DNA from: Rhodococcus sp. G-MC3
GTDB lineage: Bacteria; Actinomycetota; Actinomycetes; Mycobacteriales; Mycobacteriaceae
Reading direction: 5' to 3'
DNA: 57,089 nucleotides
NCBI RefSeq assembly: GCF_030063335.1
Contig: NZ_JASISW010000029.1
Span: 1-57,089 of the forward strand
Positions 8,170-15,780 of this stretch are shown here, in pieces (positions within the stretch are counted from its first letter, which is position 1; each line of letters opens with the position of its first letter). The notes under the pieces were generated by a model that was not told the origin of the DNA, did no database searches, and saw only the letters and a program-made list of their open reading frames with translations. The position numbers and the translations under genes were made by a program.

Positions 8170-8691
8170 ATGTCAAGAGGCCTACCTGGATTGAGTGATA
8201 CGGAGACGGAGCTGTGGATTGCGCTCACGGTGATGTCCCAGCTATTCACACCATCGATGGACCAGCGTCTCCGGGCGGTCGACTTGACTCTGTTCGAGTA
8301 CGGTGCGCTGATGTCGCTCCTGGACTCACCGAAGCACACGTTGCGGATCAGTGAGATGGCAGAGCGTACCTACGCGCCCCTGCCACGCATGTCGAAGGTA
8401 GTCGTGCGACTCGAGTCGCGCGGCCTAGTGCGCCGCGTTCGGTCTATTGCAGATTCACGCGCATTCGACATAGAGCTCACGACGGCAGGGCGTAGTCGGC
8501 TGCGTGACTCGGCCCCAATCCAAAGCGCCGCAGCCCGCGAACTTGCACTACGTTGCTTGTCCGCCGACGAGGTCACTACTCTCGGCACCCTTCTCTCACG
8601 CCTGGTGCGAAGCCTGGACCCAAACGGACCTTTAGGTACGGAGCGGCAAGCGGAAGGTGGGCGTGACATGGAATCGGCGGAGGAATCTTGA
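8170..8691 (+). CDS. MarR-family transcriptional regulator
   Basis: 173-residue winged-helix regulator. Helical dimer region at the start (SDTETELWIALTVMSQLFTPSMDQRLR), recognition region LRISEMAERTYAPLPRMSKVVVRLESRGLVRR (residues about 58-90) and wing DSRAFDIELTTAGRSRL. MarR proteins usually repress a neighbouring operon and release DNA on binding a phenolic ligand. The gene diverges from the LLM-hydrolase-amidohydrolase operon with two palindromes between them, which makes that operon and itself the likely targets. The last 25 residues are polar and probably disordered. Confidence 0.85.
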   Translation: MSRGLPGLSDTETELWIALTVMSQLFTPSMDQRLRAVDLTLFEYGALMSLLDSPKHTLRISEMAERTYAPLPRMSKVVVRLESRGLVRRVRSIADSRAFDIELTTAGRSRLRDSAPIQSAAARELALRCLSADEVTTLGTLLSRLVRSLDPNGPLGTERQAEGGRDMESAEES

Positions 8692-8769
8692 CCTTGGGGC
8701 GCGGGGTCGACATCGTAAAATCGCTTGGTCTGCAACTGAACTCGACGCCACGTTACAGGGTCGCAGGCA

Positions 8770-8800
8770 TGCTGGTCGGGCCCGTTAGGCGCGACCAGCA
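8770..8800. terminator. Stem-loop terminator after the MarR gene
   Basis: Arms TGCTGGTCG (8770-8778) and CGACCAGCA (8792-8800), 9 bp perfect with a 13-nt loop, 78 nt after the MarR stop. It overlaps the 3' end of the doubtful minus-strand ORF at 8785-8988. Confidence 0.55.
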
Positions 8801-8988
8801 GGCCTACTGCTGCCAGGACCCGTTGGAGTACGCCAGTCTCGTTCTCGATGGGTGCCGCTGAATCCGGTGGGCCGACCCTCGAACACCATTCCAGCCCCGT
8901 CGAAGGTCACGCGAACCGCATCAAGATGCTCAAACGACAGATGTACATGCAGCCGAACCTCGACCTCCTCCGCAATCGTGTCTAGCAC
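8785..8988 (-). CDS. Doubtful small ORF, 67 aa
   Basis: A GTG-started frame with protein-like middle EVEVRLHVHLSFEHLDAVRV and GAGMVFEGRPTGFSGTH, ending in a Gly/Pro/Arg-rich tail. An in-frame TAA lies about 40 nt upstream, so it cannot be much longer. No ribosome site stands out and I recognise no family. It may be a gene remnant in the 490-bp gap between MarR and the second amidohydrolase; the rest of that gap holds only the hairpin at 8770. Confidence 0.25.
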   Translation of the reverse strand: MLDTIAEEVEVRLHVHLSFEHLDAVRVTFDGAGMVFEGRPTGFSGTHRERDWRTPTGPGSSRPAGRA

Positions 8989-9179
8989 GAATGCTGAAGC
9001 GCGGCAGTGGCTTTACTGAAAGTGTGCCAGATTCAATCTTCTCGAACCTCGTCACACTTTCCGTGGCAGCTCTCGAGGCCTTCAGCGGCTAGGGAGTATT
9101 CCGTGTGCAGGCCGGGTCGAAGCTGGAGCGTCCATACATCTGCCGATCTAGCAGCGCATCCCATCGGGTGAACGCTGGG

Positions 9180-10196
9180 TCATAGTCTGAGCAGCCGTTC
9201 CGCATTGAGGTGGCCGAGCATGTGCCGCTCCTCGCTGCCGATTGGTGCCGTATCGACGAACTCCGCAGCTCCCCCCTTCCCGCCGAAACGTCCCTTCATT
9301 CCGCGGTAGGGGTCGTCGTCGCCGTACATTACGCGGCCGGGGCCGAGCACATCGATTGCAGCCGTTAGCATTCGGTGACTGAGCACACCGCCTGCCGTGA
9401 CGTGGATGTTTCCCGTGATGTAGTCGATCACCCTTCGTTCGAGCGTGAGATTGCCCTCGCTGAGGAGGTCGGCGCGGTCGGCGAACGGGATGAGCAGCTC
9501 CCCCCAGCGTCCAAGCACGATCTGCAGATCGGGGTGCCGGTCGAACGTGCCGGCAAGAACAAGTCGGAGTGCTGCCAGGCCTGCGTCGACGTGCCATCCC
9601 CAGCCTCCGGTTCCGAGGTTGAGGGTCGTCCAGTCGTCGAATCCGCCATACATTGCGTCGCGTGCCGCCTTCAGTGGTTGCCCCGGATGGAGGTAAAGCG
9701 GCACCTTGAGCGCCGCGGCGGCCTCGAACACCGGCCGGAACGAGGGATGGTCGAGATAGCGATCGCCGGTGAGAGGCACAACCTGGGCGCCGACCATGCC
9801 GAGCTGCTGCACGCAGCGTTCCAGCTCGCGGGCCGCAGCCTCGGGATCCGGGGTGGGCAGGGTGGCGAAGGCGGCGAACCGATCCGGATGTGCGCGCACA
9901 GCGTCGGCCAGAAAGTCGTTCGCGTCGTGCGCCAATGGGATCGCTTCCGATGCATGGAGTGGCTGTGTGCCAGGTGTGGTGATGGAGAGGACCTCCAAAT
10001 CGACACCGGCTGCGTCCATGCGCGCGAGCCGCTCTTCCCCCACTTCGCGTAGGCGATGATCGGTCTGCTCGCGGCTACTGAGCACGTTGACGGTGTCGTC
10101 GCCGCCGTATCTGAGGAGAGCGTCGCGCAGCTCCGAGGTCCAGGCGTGCGCCTCGACCGAGATCACCCGCCGACCGACTGTGGTTTCACTGCTCAC
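9180..10196 (-). CDS. Amidohydrolase-family protein, catalytic His replaced
   Basis: 338-residue paralogue of the amidohydrolase at 5075-6052, of ACMSD/decarboxylase type. Metal ligands look kept: Glu15 and His17 in SVEAHAW, His170 in LYLHPGQ and Asp294 in MYGDDDPYRG. The catalytic His of the motif LGHWGE is Arg230 here (VLGRWGE), which should change or abolish decarboxylation. GTG start at 10196 with strong AGGAGGG upstream, overlapping the stop of the hydrolase gene before it (GTGA). Second copy of the hydrolase-amidohydrolase pair. Could hydrolyse rather than decarboxylate, or be a structural partner; not decidable from sequence. Confidence 0.75.
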   Translation of the reverse strand: MSSETTVGRRVISVEAHAWTSELRDALLRYGGDDTVNVLSSREQTDHRLREVGEERLARMDAAGVDLEVLSITTPGTQPLHASEAIPLAHDANDFLADAVRAHPDRFAAFATLPTPDPEAAARELERCVQQLGMVGAQVVPLTGDRYLDHPSFRPVFEAAAALKVPLYLHPGQPLKAARDAMYGGFDDWTTLNLGTGGWGWHVDAGLAALRLVLAGTFDRHPDLQIVLGRWGELLIPFADRADLLSEGNLTLERRVIDYITGNIHVTAGGVLSHRMLTAAIDVLGPGRVMYGDDDPYRGMKGRFGGKGGAAEFVDTAPIGSEERHMLGHLNAERLLRL

Positions 10197-11065
10197 GATT
10201 TGCCCTCCTCGTCGTGCAGGGGCAACTCGTCATCCGAGGTCAGGCATTGTCGTACCGCCCTCGCCAGCGAACTCGGATCCGATAGGTAGCCGAAGTGTCC
10301 GATCCCCAGCAGGGTGACCCTCTGCAACTTGGGCAGCACCTCGCTTAGCGAACCCTCGCGATCCGCAGGTAGGACGGGACTGTCGTCACCGATCAGCAAC
10401 CAGACGGGTCCGGCTATTCCATCTAGATCGCCCTTCCTCCAGGTCAGCGAGTCGAGCAACCTCACCTCGTCGGGGAAGCTGTGTGCTGTCTCGAGCATCC
10501 GCTGCCACAACGGTGATGACTCGAATGCGGCAATGTCGTTGTCGGGCAACCCGATGACATCTCGCAAAATGGCGTGTAATGCAACCTCTGGCGGGCCGTC
10601 GTCAAGCAAAAGCCGTATCTCGGGGATGTGCCCCGCACTGACAGGCCCGTCGATGGCGTGACGCGGTTCGTAGGCGATGATCGGGCCGGCGAACCGGTCA
10701 CGGGCTGCATAGGCAATTGCGCAGCCGCCGCCGAAGCTGTGGCCGAGAACGGCTGCGCCAGGTCCGGCCAGAGCGACAACGGCCGAAAGGTCGTCGACCT
10801 CGGCGTCGATCGTTGGATTTGCGTGAACGCGAGGACTTCCCCCGCGGCCTCGTCTGTCGTAGAGATAGACGGTGTGCGTGGCCGCCAATGTGGTCGCAAA
10901 AGATATCCAATCCGCAGCCTCGGAAAAGGACCCATGGCAGACCACGACAGCGGGTCCAACACCCAGTCGCTGGACCTCGATCGGCGTACCGTCGGACGAC
11001 TTCACGGCCTCGAAAGTGTGATTCGAGGCGGTAAGGCCGTCGTGCGGATGGTGCATAGGGCTCAC
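10193..11065 (-). CDS. Alpha/beta hydrolase
   Basis: 290-residue hydrolase with oxyanion motif VVVCHGSF, YLYDRRGRGGS, nucleophile elbow AVLGHSFGGG (catalytic Ser), acidic site WLLIGDDSPVL and C-terminal His in GIGHFGYLSDP. Of the ordinary esterase/C-C hydrolase type, distinct from the chlorophyllase-like pair. I chose the GTG at 11065 because GAGGAG sits 7 nt before it; the ATG at 11080 lacks a ribosome site. Followed with overlap by the amidohydrolase at 9180-10196, so a two-gene operon facing away from the TetR gene. Cytoplasmic; substrate unknown, likely an ester or ring-cleavage product of the same catabolic route. Confidence 0.75.
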   Translation of the reverse strand: MSPMHHPHDGLTASNHTFEAVKSSDGTPIEVQRLGVGPAVVVCHGSFSEAADWISFATTLAATHTVYLYDRRGRGGSPRVHANPTIDAEVDDLSAVVALAGPGAAVLGHSFGGGCAIAYAARDRFAGPIIAYEPRHAIDGPVSAGHIPEIRLLLDDGPPEVALHAILRDVIGLPDNDIAAFESSPLWQRMLETAHSFPDEVRLLDSLTWRKGDLDGIAGPVWLLIGDDSPVLPADREGSLSEVLPKLQRVTLLGIGHFGYLSDPSSLARAVRQCLTSDDELPLHDEEGKS

Positions 11066-11080
11066 GTGAATACTCCTCAT

Positions 11081-11097
11081 CTTAAATGTAAGTTAAG
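11081..11097. promoter_or_regulatory. Possible TetR operator
   Basis: CTTAA at 11081-11085 and TTAAG at 11093-11097 form a 5-bp inverted repeat with 7-bp spacing, in the 182-bp gap between the divergent hydrolase and TetR genes and directly upstream of the hydrolase ribosome site. The AT-rich half sites stand out against the GC-rich surroundings. Binding by the adjacent TetR is inferred. Confidence 0.35.
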
Positions 11098-11247
11098 GCA
11101 AGCAGAAACTTTTCGTGACGTCAACCACACGACCAGAAGTCGTGCGTTCGTGATTGTTGGGCCAGCCCGCGCAATCGGCCATGTATGCTAGGCCGGTCTG
11201 CGCTCGCCTGGCCCAGGCTCACTTGCGATCAACGAGGGACGAAAACT

Positions 11248-11811
11248 GTGGCGAGAAATCGTGTTCAGATCCCTCGTGAGGAGCGACGGGCGGATCTCAT
11301 CGCCGCAGCTACTGAAGTCCTCCTCAGTCGCGGTTTCGAGACGGCAACGATGGACGACATCAGCAAGGCGGCTGGGGTCACCCGTGCGAACATCTACTGG
11401 TATTTCAAGTCGAAAGACGAAGTCTTCGCCGCTGTCATGGAGCAGTTGCTGCGCCGTGACTTCGGCGCGCTGGCGGTCGAAAACGCGGATCTCGATGCGG
11501 TGGGAAGGCTTACGCGGGGCTTGATCAGTATGCGTTCGTATCGGTCTCTGCATCAGGCGATGCACGACCGCCTGATGCACCACGATGGCGTACGGCGGGC
11601 GCACGACCTGTGGCTTGATTGGCTCCGCAATCAGGTGCTCCAAGTGCTCGACGAGCGCGGCATTGAAACCGATCGTGACCTCGTCGCTCACCTGATCGAG
11701 GCGGTGTTCGAGGCTGTGCACGTGCCGCTCGACCATCGGCAACCGCCACACGAAATGATTCGCTTCATTCTCGAGCGCCTGAGCGATGCCCCGGTCCACG
11801 GAGCCTCGTAG
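11248..11811 (+). CDS. TetR/AcrR-family transcriptional regulator
   Basis: 187-residue regulator with the typical N-terminal DNA-binding domain: REERRADLIAAATEVLLSRGFETATMDDISKAAGVTRANIYWYFKSKDEVFAAVM (residues about 10-64). The C-terminal ligand domain is all-helical. I chose the GTG at 11248 (GAGGGA upstream); the longer frame adds 21 non-homologous residues. Divergent from the hydrolase-amidohydrolase pair and upstream of the transporter operon, so it may control both. Its ligand is not predictable. Confidence 0.8.
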   Translation: MARNRVQIPREERRADLIAAATEVLLSRGFETATMDDISKAAGVTRANIYWYFKSKDEVFAAVMEQLLRRDFGALAVENADLDAVGRLTRGLISMRSYRSLHQAMHDRLMHHDGVRRAHDLWLDWLRNQVLQVLDERGIETDRDLVAHLIEAVFEAVHVPLDHRQPPHEMIRFILERLSDAPVHGAS

Positions 11812-11904
11812 GCCCACCGGCCCGCCCCTTGGTCTGCGTTGACCGACCCGCTGGACTGAGCGTGCTCGCCGTGCAGTAGCTGCGCGGTCTTCCGTGGTCG
11901 CTAG

Positions 11905-12074
11905 TTCCTGTACGCGTGTGTGGCGCCTCGTTCGTTCCTGTACGCGTGTGTGCCACGTCGTTCGTTCCTGTACGCGTGTGTGCCACGTCGTTCGTTCCTG
12001 TACGCGTGTGTGCCACGTCGTTCGTTCCTGTACGCGTGTGTGCCACGTCGTTCGTTCCTGTACGCGTGTGTGCG
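11905..12074. repeat. 30-bp tandem repeat array, five full copies plus a partial sixth
   Basis: Unit TTCCTGTACGCGTGTG followed by TGCCACGTCGTTCG (30 bp). Copies start at 11905, 11935, 11965, 11995 and 12025, with a partial copy at 12055-12074. Copies 2-5 are identical; copy 1 differs in its last third. Both strands stay open through the array because 30 is a multiple of three, but the encoded repeats (HTRVQERTTW or SCTRVCHVVR) look non-biological. It lies 93 bp after the TetR gene and 177 bp before the transporter start, in a promoter-bearing gap. No variable spacers, so not CRISPR. Confidence 0.9.
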
Positions 12075-12169
12075 GCTTAGCCTCACGCTCCTTGTCGACG
12101 GCGTTCGTCGTCTCAGGCGCTGTCATTCGAGCTCGCTCCACCCAAGGTGGACTCTTCGCAAATCACTTA

Positions 12170-12198
12170 TTGACGAGATCGCTTGCGACACCTATGTT
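12170..12198 (+). promoter_or_regulatory. Putative sigma-70-type promoter of the transporter operon
   Basis: TTGACG at 12170-12175, a 17-bp spacer, and TATGTT at 12193-12198, about 54 nt before the transporter ATG. Good match in both boxes and spacing. The 30-bp repeat array ends about 95 bp upstream. Confidence 0.55.
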
Positions 12199-12251
12199 AA
12201 CTCTGTGTCAAGACAAATTGTGTCCTTACGCACACCTAGGAGGTTCGACAG

Positions 12252-13625
12252 ATGCCAGTCCCTCAGACCGCATCGCAGGCGATACATCTCAAGCGGCGCC
12301 GAGCGCGTACCGCCGCGCTCTCCGGCTTCTTCGGCACCACCCTCGAGTACTACGACTTCCTCATATACGGGACAGCTGCTGCTCTGTACTTCGGTCCGGT
12401 GTTCTTTCCTGACAACTCGTCGGCCACCTTGATTGCACTCGGCAGCATCGGTGTCGCGTATGCCGCCCGCCCGCTCGGCGCTGTGATCTGGGGCCATCTC
12501 GGTGACCGCATCGGCCGCAAGGATGTGCTGCTTTACATCTTGTTCACGATGGGTGTAGCGACCCTGCTGGTCGGCTGCATTCCCAGCGCCGATTCGATCG
12601 GTGTGGCAGCTCCGATAATCCTCATCGCGCTACGTCTCGTCCAGGGGGTCTCAGCCGGAGGTGAGCAGGCGGGCTCGGCCCTCCTGGCCCTCGAGCACTC
12701 TCCCGACGATCGTCGCGGTTTCTACACGAGCTGGACACAGGCAGGCTCACAGTTCGGCAACTTTCTCGCTTTTTTGGTGTTCGTGCCACTTGCCGCCATC
12801 CTCCCCGAAAGCGAAATGATGAGCTGGGGTTGGCGAATCCCGTTCTGGGCGAGTGCAATCGTGGTGCTACTAGCCTTCTTCCTGCGCCGACGGTTGGCCG
12901 AGCCCGAAGTTCGCCAGCAGCTCGAGTGTGAGGGGATGGCAGCCAGGATTCCTCTCGCTGCGGTGCTTCGGAACCACGGCGGTGCGGTGGTTCGGATCGT
13001 GCTGGGTTCGGTCTGCATCGCCCCTGCCGGGCTCGTGTACATCTTCGGTCTCGCTTACGGAACGAAGATGGGTCTCGAACGGGCGGGATTGTTGAACCTG
13101 GTTGCCGTGGCCAGCCTCGTCATGATCGTGACACAGCCACTTTTCGGCCTGTTGTCCGACCGAATCGGCCGAAAGCCGGTGTTCATCACCGGCGTTACGG
13201 GCTCGGCCATAGTGATCCCGTTCTGGTTGAGCGCGCTACACGCCGGCAACGGGATCCTCGTCTACGCGCTCGGTTTGCTGCTGATGGGCGTCTTCGTGGC
13301 AATGAGCTCAGGAGTTCTACTTGCCACGTTCCTCGAGATGTTCCCGGCCGACATCCGATTCAGCGGCATGGCCGTCAGCTTCACGGTGGGCATTGTCATC
13401 ACCGGATTCATTCCTGCCATCGCCCAGTCACTGGTGCAGGGCAACCCCGACAACTGGACGTCCATCGCCTGGCTGTTCGCCGGGATGATGGCTATCTCGG
13501 CGATCGCCATCGCCACAGCTCCCGAGACCTTCCGCACCCCAACGGCATTACTGGGTCTACGAAAGCCCTTGCACTCGAACGACATTACCGAACCGGCGGC
13601 GCCGGTAGCCGGCCTGCAGAACTGA
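12252..13625 (+). CDS. MFS transporter, metabolite:H+ symporter (MHS) type
   Basis: 457-residue membrane protein with about 12 hydrophobic segments. MHS features: FFGTTLEYYDFLIYGTAAALYF in the first helix, the loop GHLGDRIGRKDVL between helices 2 and 3, RLVQGVSAGGEQAGSALLALEH, and the repeated loop GLLSDRIGRKPVF in the second half. Related carriers import aromatic or other organic acids with protons. AGGAGG precedes the ATG by 8 nt. First gene of the long catabolic operon, so it probably imports the substrate of the downstream enzymes. Confidence 0.85.
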   Translation: MPVPQTASQAIHLKRRRARTAALSGFFGTTLEYYDFLIYGTAAALYFGPVFFPDNSSATLIALGSIGVAYAARPLGAVIWGHLGDRIGRKDVLLYILFTMGVATLLVGCIPSADSIGVAAPIILIALRLVQGVSAGGEQAGSALLALEHSPDDRRGFYTSWTQAGSQFGNFLAFLVFVPLAAILPESEMMSWGWRIPFWASAIVVLLAFFLRRRLAEPEVRQQLECEGMAARIPLAAVLRNHGGAVVRIVLGSVCIAPAGLVYIFGLAYGTKMGLERAGLLNLVAVASLVMIVTQPLFGLLSDRIGRKPVFITGVTGSAIVIPFWLSALHAGNGILVYALGLLLMGVFVAMSSGVLLATFLEMFPADIRFSGMAVSFTVGIVITGFIPAIAQSLVQGNPDNWTSIAWLFAGMMAISAIAIATAPETFRTPTALLGLRKPLHSNDITEPAAPVAGLQN

Positions 13626-13642
13626 ACGAAAGATATCAACTG

Positions 13643-14818
13643 ATGACCAGAATCGCTTCGGCCGAGTCACATATGCCTTCCGGCGACGACGCGACAGACC
13701 TCGAAGCCCTGTACACAGGGTTGACTGCCGCGGCCCTTCAGCCGCTGTGGACTATCACCGAGGAGCTGCTGACTCCCACTCCACGGCCCGCGGCCGTGCC
13801 CTGGCTCTGGCCGGGATCGACGATGAAACCCCTTGCACGCGAAGCTATCCGTCTCGTGCCGGTAGAACGGGGCGGCGACCGGCGAGTACTCGCGCTCGCC
13901 AATCCGGGTCTGGGGGGTCGCCCCTACGCAGTCGGCACCCTCTGGGGCGCACTACAGTGCCTAGGCCCCGGGGAGGTAGCTCCCGCCCACCGGCACACAC
14001 CGGGTGCCGTCCGATTCGTGATGGAGGGCGAAGGCGTATGGACCACGGTCGAAGGTGACGCGTGCGACATGCGACCCGGCGACTTGGTGCTCACGCCGGC
14101 GAACAGGTGGCACGACCACACCAACGGTGGGGACTCGGAGATTTTTTGGTTCGACGGACTGGATCTACCGATCATTGCGGCCCTCGACGGCGTGTTCTTC
14201 GAACACTGGGAGGGGCCAGGACAGTCGCAGCCCCAGCCTGCACAACACAACGTCTCGGAACGCCGTCACGGCGCCAGAGCAGCGTCCGAAGCGGATCGAA
14301 CCGAGCGCACTCGAAGCAACCCCCGGTACACCGCCGATGCAGTCACGGGTTCTTTCAGCCCACAGCCGTCGGAACTACTTGTCTACCGTTGGGCAGATAC
14401 CGACGCCGAACTCGAAAGCCTTGGTGAGGAATCGGACTCCCCCCTTCTCTCGGTCGAGTACACGGACCCGAAGTCCGGGGCCAGTGTGCTGCCCACGATG
14501 GCCTGTGCCGTGCACAGAGTGCGCGGTCACGGCACGGCCGTGCGTCGAGCGGGCAACGCGATCTACGTGGTGTTCCGTGGTCATGGTGAGAGTGTGATCG
14601 ACGGACAGCGCTTCGCCTGGGCACCTGGCGACATGTTTGCCGTGCCGTCGTGGGCAGCCCTCGAACACGACTCTGACGGCGCGGACCTCTTTGTGGTATC
14701 CGACGAGCCGGTACTACGCGCCCTCGGCATCGATCGCCGCGAAGTGCTACCCGACCCGCAAACCGTGACCGGCACCTTCGACGGCACCCTGGCCGCGCGA
14801 ATCGAGGCGACCGAATGA
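13643..14818 (+). CDS. Gentisate 1,2-dioxygenase-like bicupin ring-cleavage enzyme
   Basis: 391-residue bicupin. The first cupin has the iron site: His116 and His118 in PAHRHTPGAVRFVMEG and His157 in NRWHDHTN. The second cupin (about 270-375) has GHGTAVRRAGNAIYVVFRGHG and ALEHDSDGADLFVVSD, as in gentisate, salicylate and 1-hydroxy-2-naphthoate dioxygenases. It should open a 2,5-dihydroxybenzoate-type ring to a maleylpyruvate. A central linker (about 205-235) is polar and longer than usual. Starts 17 nt after the transporter and overlaps the FAH gene by ATGA. No maleylpyruvate isomerase is present nearby. Exact substrate uncertain. Confidence 0.8.
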   Translation: MTRIASAESHMPSGDDATDLEALYTGLTAAALQPLWTITEELLTPTPRPAAVPWLWPGSTMKPLAREAIRLVPVERGGDRRVLALANPGLGGRPYAVGTLWGALQCLGPGEVAPAHRHTPGAVRFVMEGEGVWTTVEGDACDMRPGDLVLTPANRWHDHTNGGDSEIFWFDGLDLPIIAALDGVFFEHWEGPGQSQPQPAQHNVSERRHGARAASEADRTERTRSNPRYTADAVTGSFSPQPSELLVYRWADTDAELESLGEESDSPLLSVEYTDPKSGASVLPTMACAVHRVRGHGTAVRRAGNAIYVVFRGHGESVIDGQRFAWAPGDMFAVPSWAALEHDSDGADLFVVSDEPVLRALGIDRREVLPDPQTVTGTFDGTLAARIEATE

Positions 14819-15690
14819 AGCTCGCGTTGTTCAACGGCAACAAGCTCGGCGTTGTCACAGCTGGCATGGATGACCAGATCGTCGACGTGACGGACGCGCT
14901 ACCGTGGCCACACGACCCGGACCCGCTGACGGCAGGCTGGTGGCGAGCACTCTGCCGCGACTTCGACCAGGTGCGGCCGGCACTCGAACGGGCCGCAGCG
15001 ACCGGCGTTGCGCATCCGATCGCCGAAACCTCCCTTCAAGCTCCGGTGCTGGGCCCGTCGAAAATCATTGCCGCCGCATCGAACTACCGCGAACATGTGG
15101 CCGAGATGCACGACGTACAGCAGCGCACGCTCGGGCAAGTGGAACCGTGGATGATGGAGTTCGACGTCTTCCTCAAAGCGTCGTCGTCAATCGTGGGTCC
15201 TGGCGCAAGCATCGTGCTGCCGACCGAGATTCTGGCAGCTGGTCAGGAAATCCATCACGAGTCAGAGCTCGTCGTGGTGATGGGCTCCGGCGGAAAGAAC
15301 ATACCGGTCGAGTCGGCACTCGAGCACGTGCTCGGCTTCACCACCGGACTCGATATCACCGTGCGCAGCCCGGCCGACCGCTCACGCCGCAAGAGTTACG
15401 ACTCGTTCAGCCCCGTGGGTCCCTGGATCGTGACCCGTGACGAGGTCGGCGACGGCTCGGGCCTCGACATCCTGCTGACTTCCGACGGAGAAGTTCGGCA
15501 GTCTGTGAACACCGACGACCTCATCGTCTCCGTGCCGCAAATCATCGCCTACGCCTCGTCGGTCATGACACTCCTGCCCGGAGACCTGCTGTTCACCGGC
15601 GCACCACCAGGGGTGGGGCCTATCGCGCTGGGCGAGGAGCTCCACATGCGGATCGAACGCATCGGGGAGATGCGGGTACAGGTGCGCTGA
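14815..15690 (+). CDS. Fumarylacetoacetate hydrolase family protein (likely fumarylpyruvate hydrolase)
   Basis: 291-residue FAH-fold enzyme. Metal-site region IHHESELVVVMG, the entrance block AASNYREHVAEM, SFSPVGPWIVTRDEVGD and the C-terminal LLPGDLLFTGAPPGVGPI are typical. These enzymes hydrolyse acylpyruvates; beside a gentisate dioxygenase the expected reaction is fumarylpyruvate (or maleylpyruvate) to pyruvate plus a C4 diacid. Its ATG overlaps the dioxygenase stop (ATGA), so the two steps are coupled. A second, less similar FAH protein is encoded at 19503. Confidence 0.8.
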   Translation: MKLALFNGNKLGVVTAGMDDQIVDVTDALPWPHDPDPLTAGWWRALCRDFDQVRPALERAAATGVAHPIAETSLQAPVLGPSKIIAAASNYREHVAEMHDVQQRTLGQVEPWMMEFDVFLKASSSIVGPGASIVLPTEILAAGQEIHHESELVVVMGSGGKNIPVESALEHVLGFTTGLDITVRSPADRSRRKSYDSFSPVGPWIVTRDEVGDGSGLDILLTSDGEVRQSVNTDDLIVSVPQIIAYASSVMTLLPGDLLFTGAPPGVGPIALGEELHMRIERIGEMRVQVR

Positions 15691-15780
15691 ACAACCCGGC
15701 AGTGGATCTGAAGTACACAGCGACAGAACAGTTTTGACAGGATTCGGCCCAATGCCGCATCCATGAACCAACGGAGAACA

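Noticed and set aside
11905..12074. CRISPR array
   Set aside because: The repeats are directly adjacent with no unique spacers and no cas genes are near.
11188..12141. Minus-strand 317-codon frame with repeated HTRVQERTTW
   Set aside because: It is antisense to the TetR gene and open through the repeat array only because the unit is 30 bp; no ribosome site, no known repeat protein.
14355..14867. Minus-strand 170-codon frame
   Set aside because: Shadow of the bicupin dioxygenase gene with Arg-rich composition.
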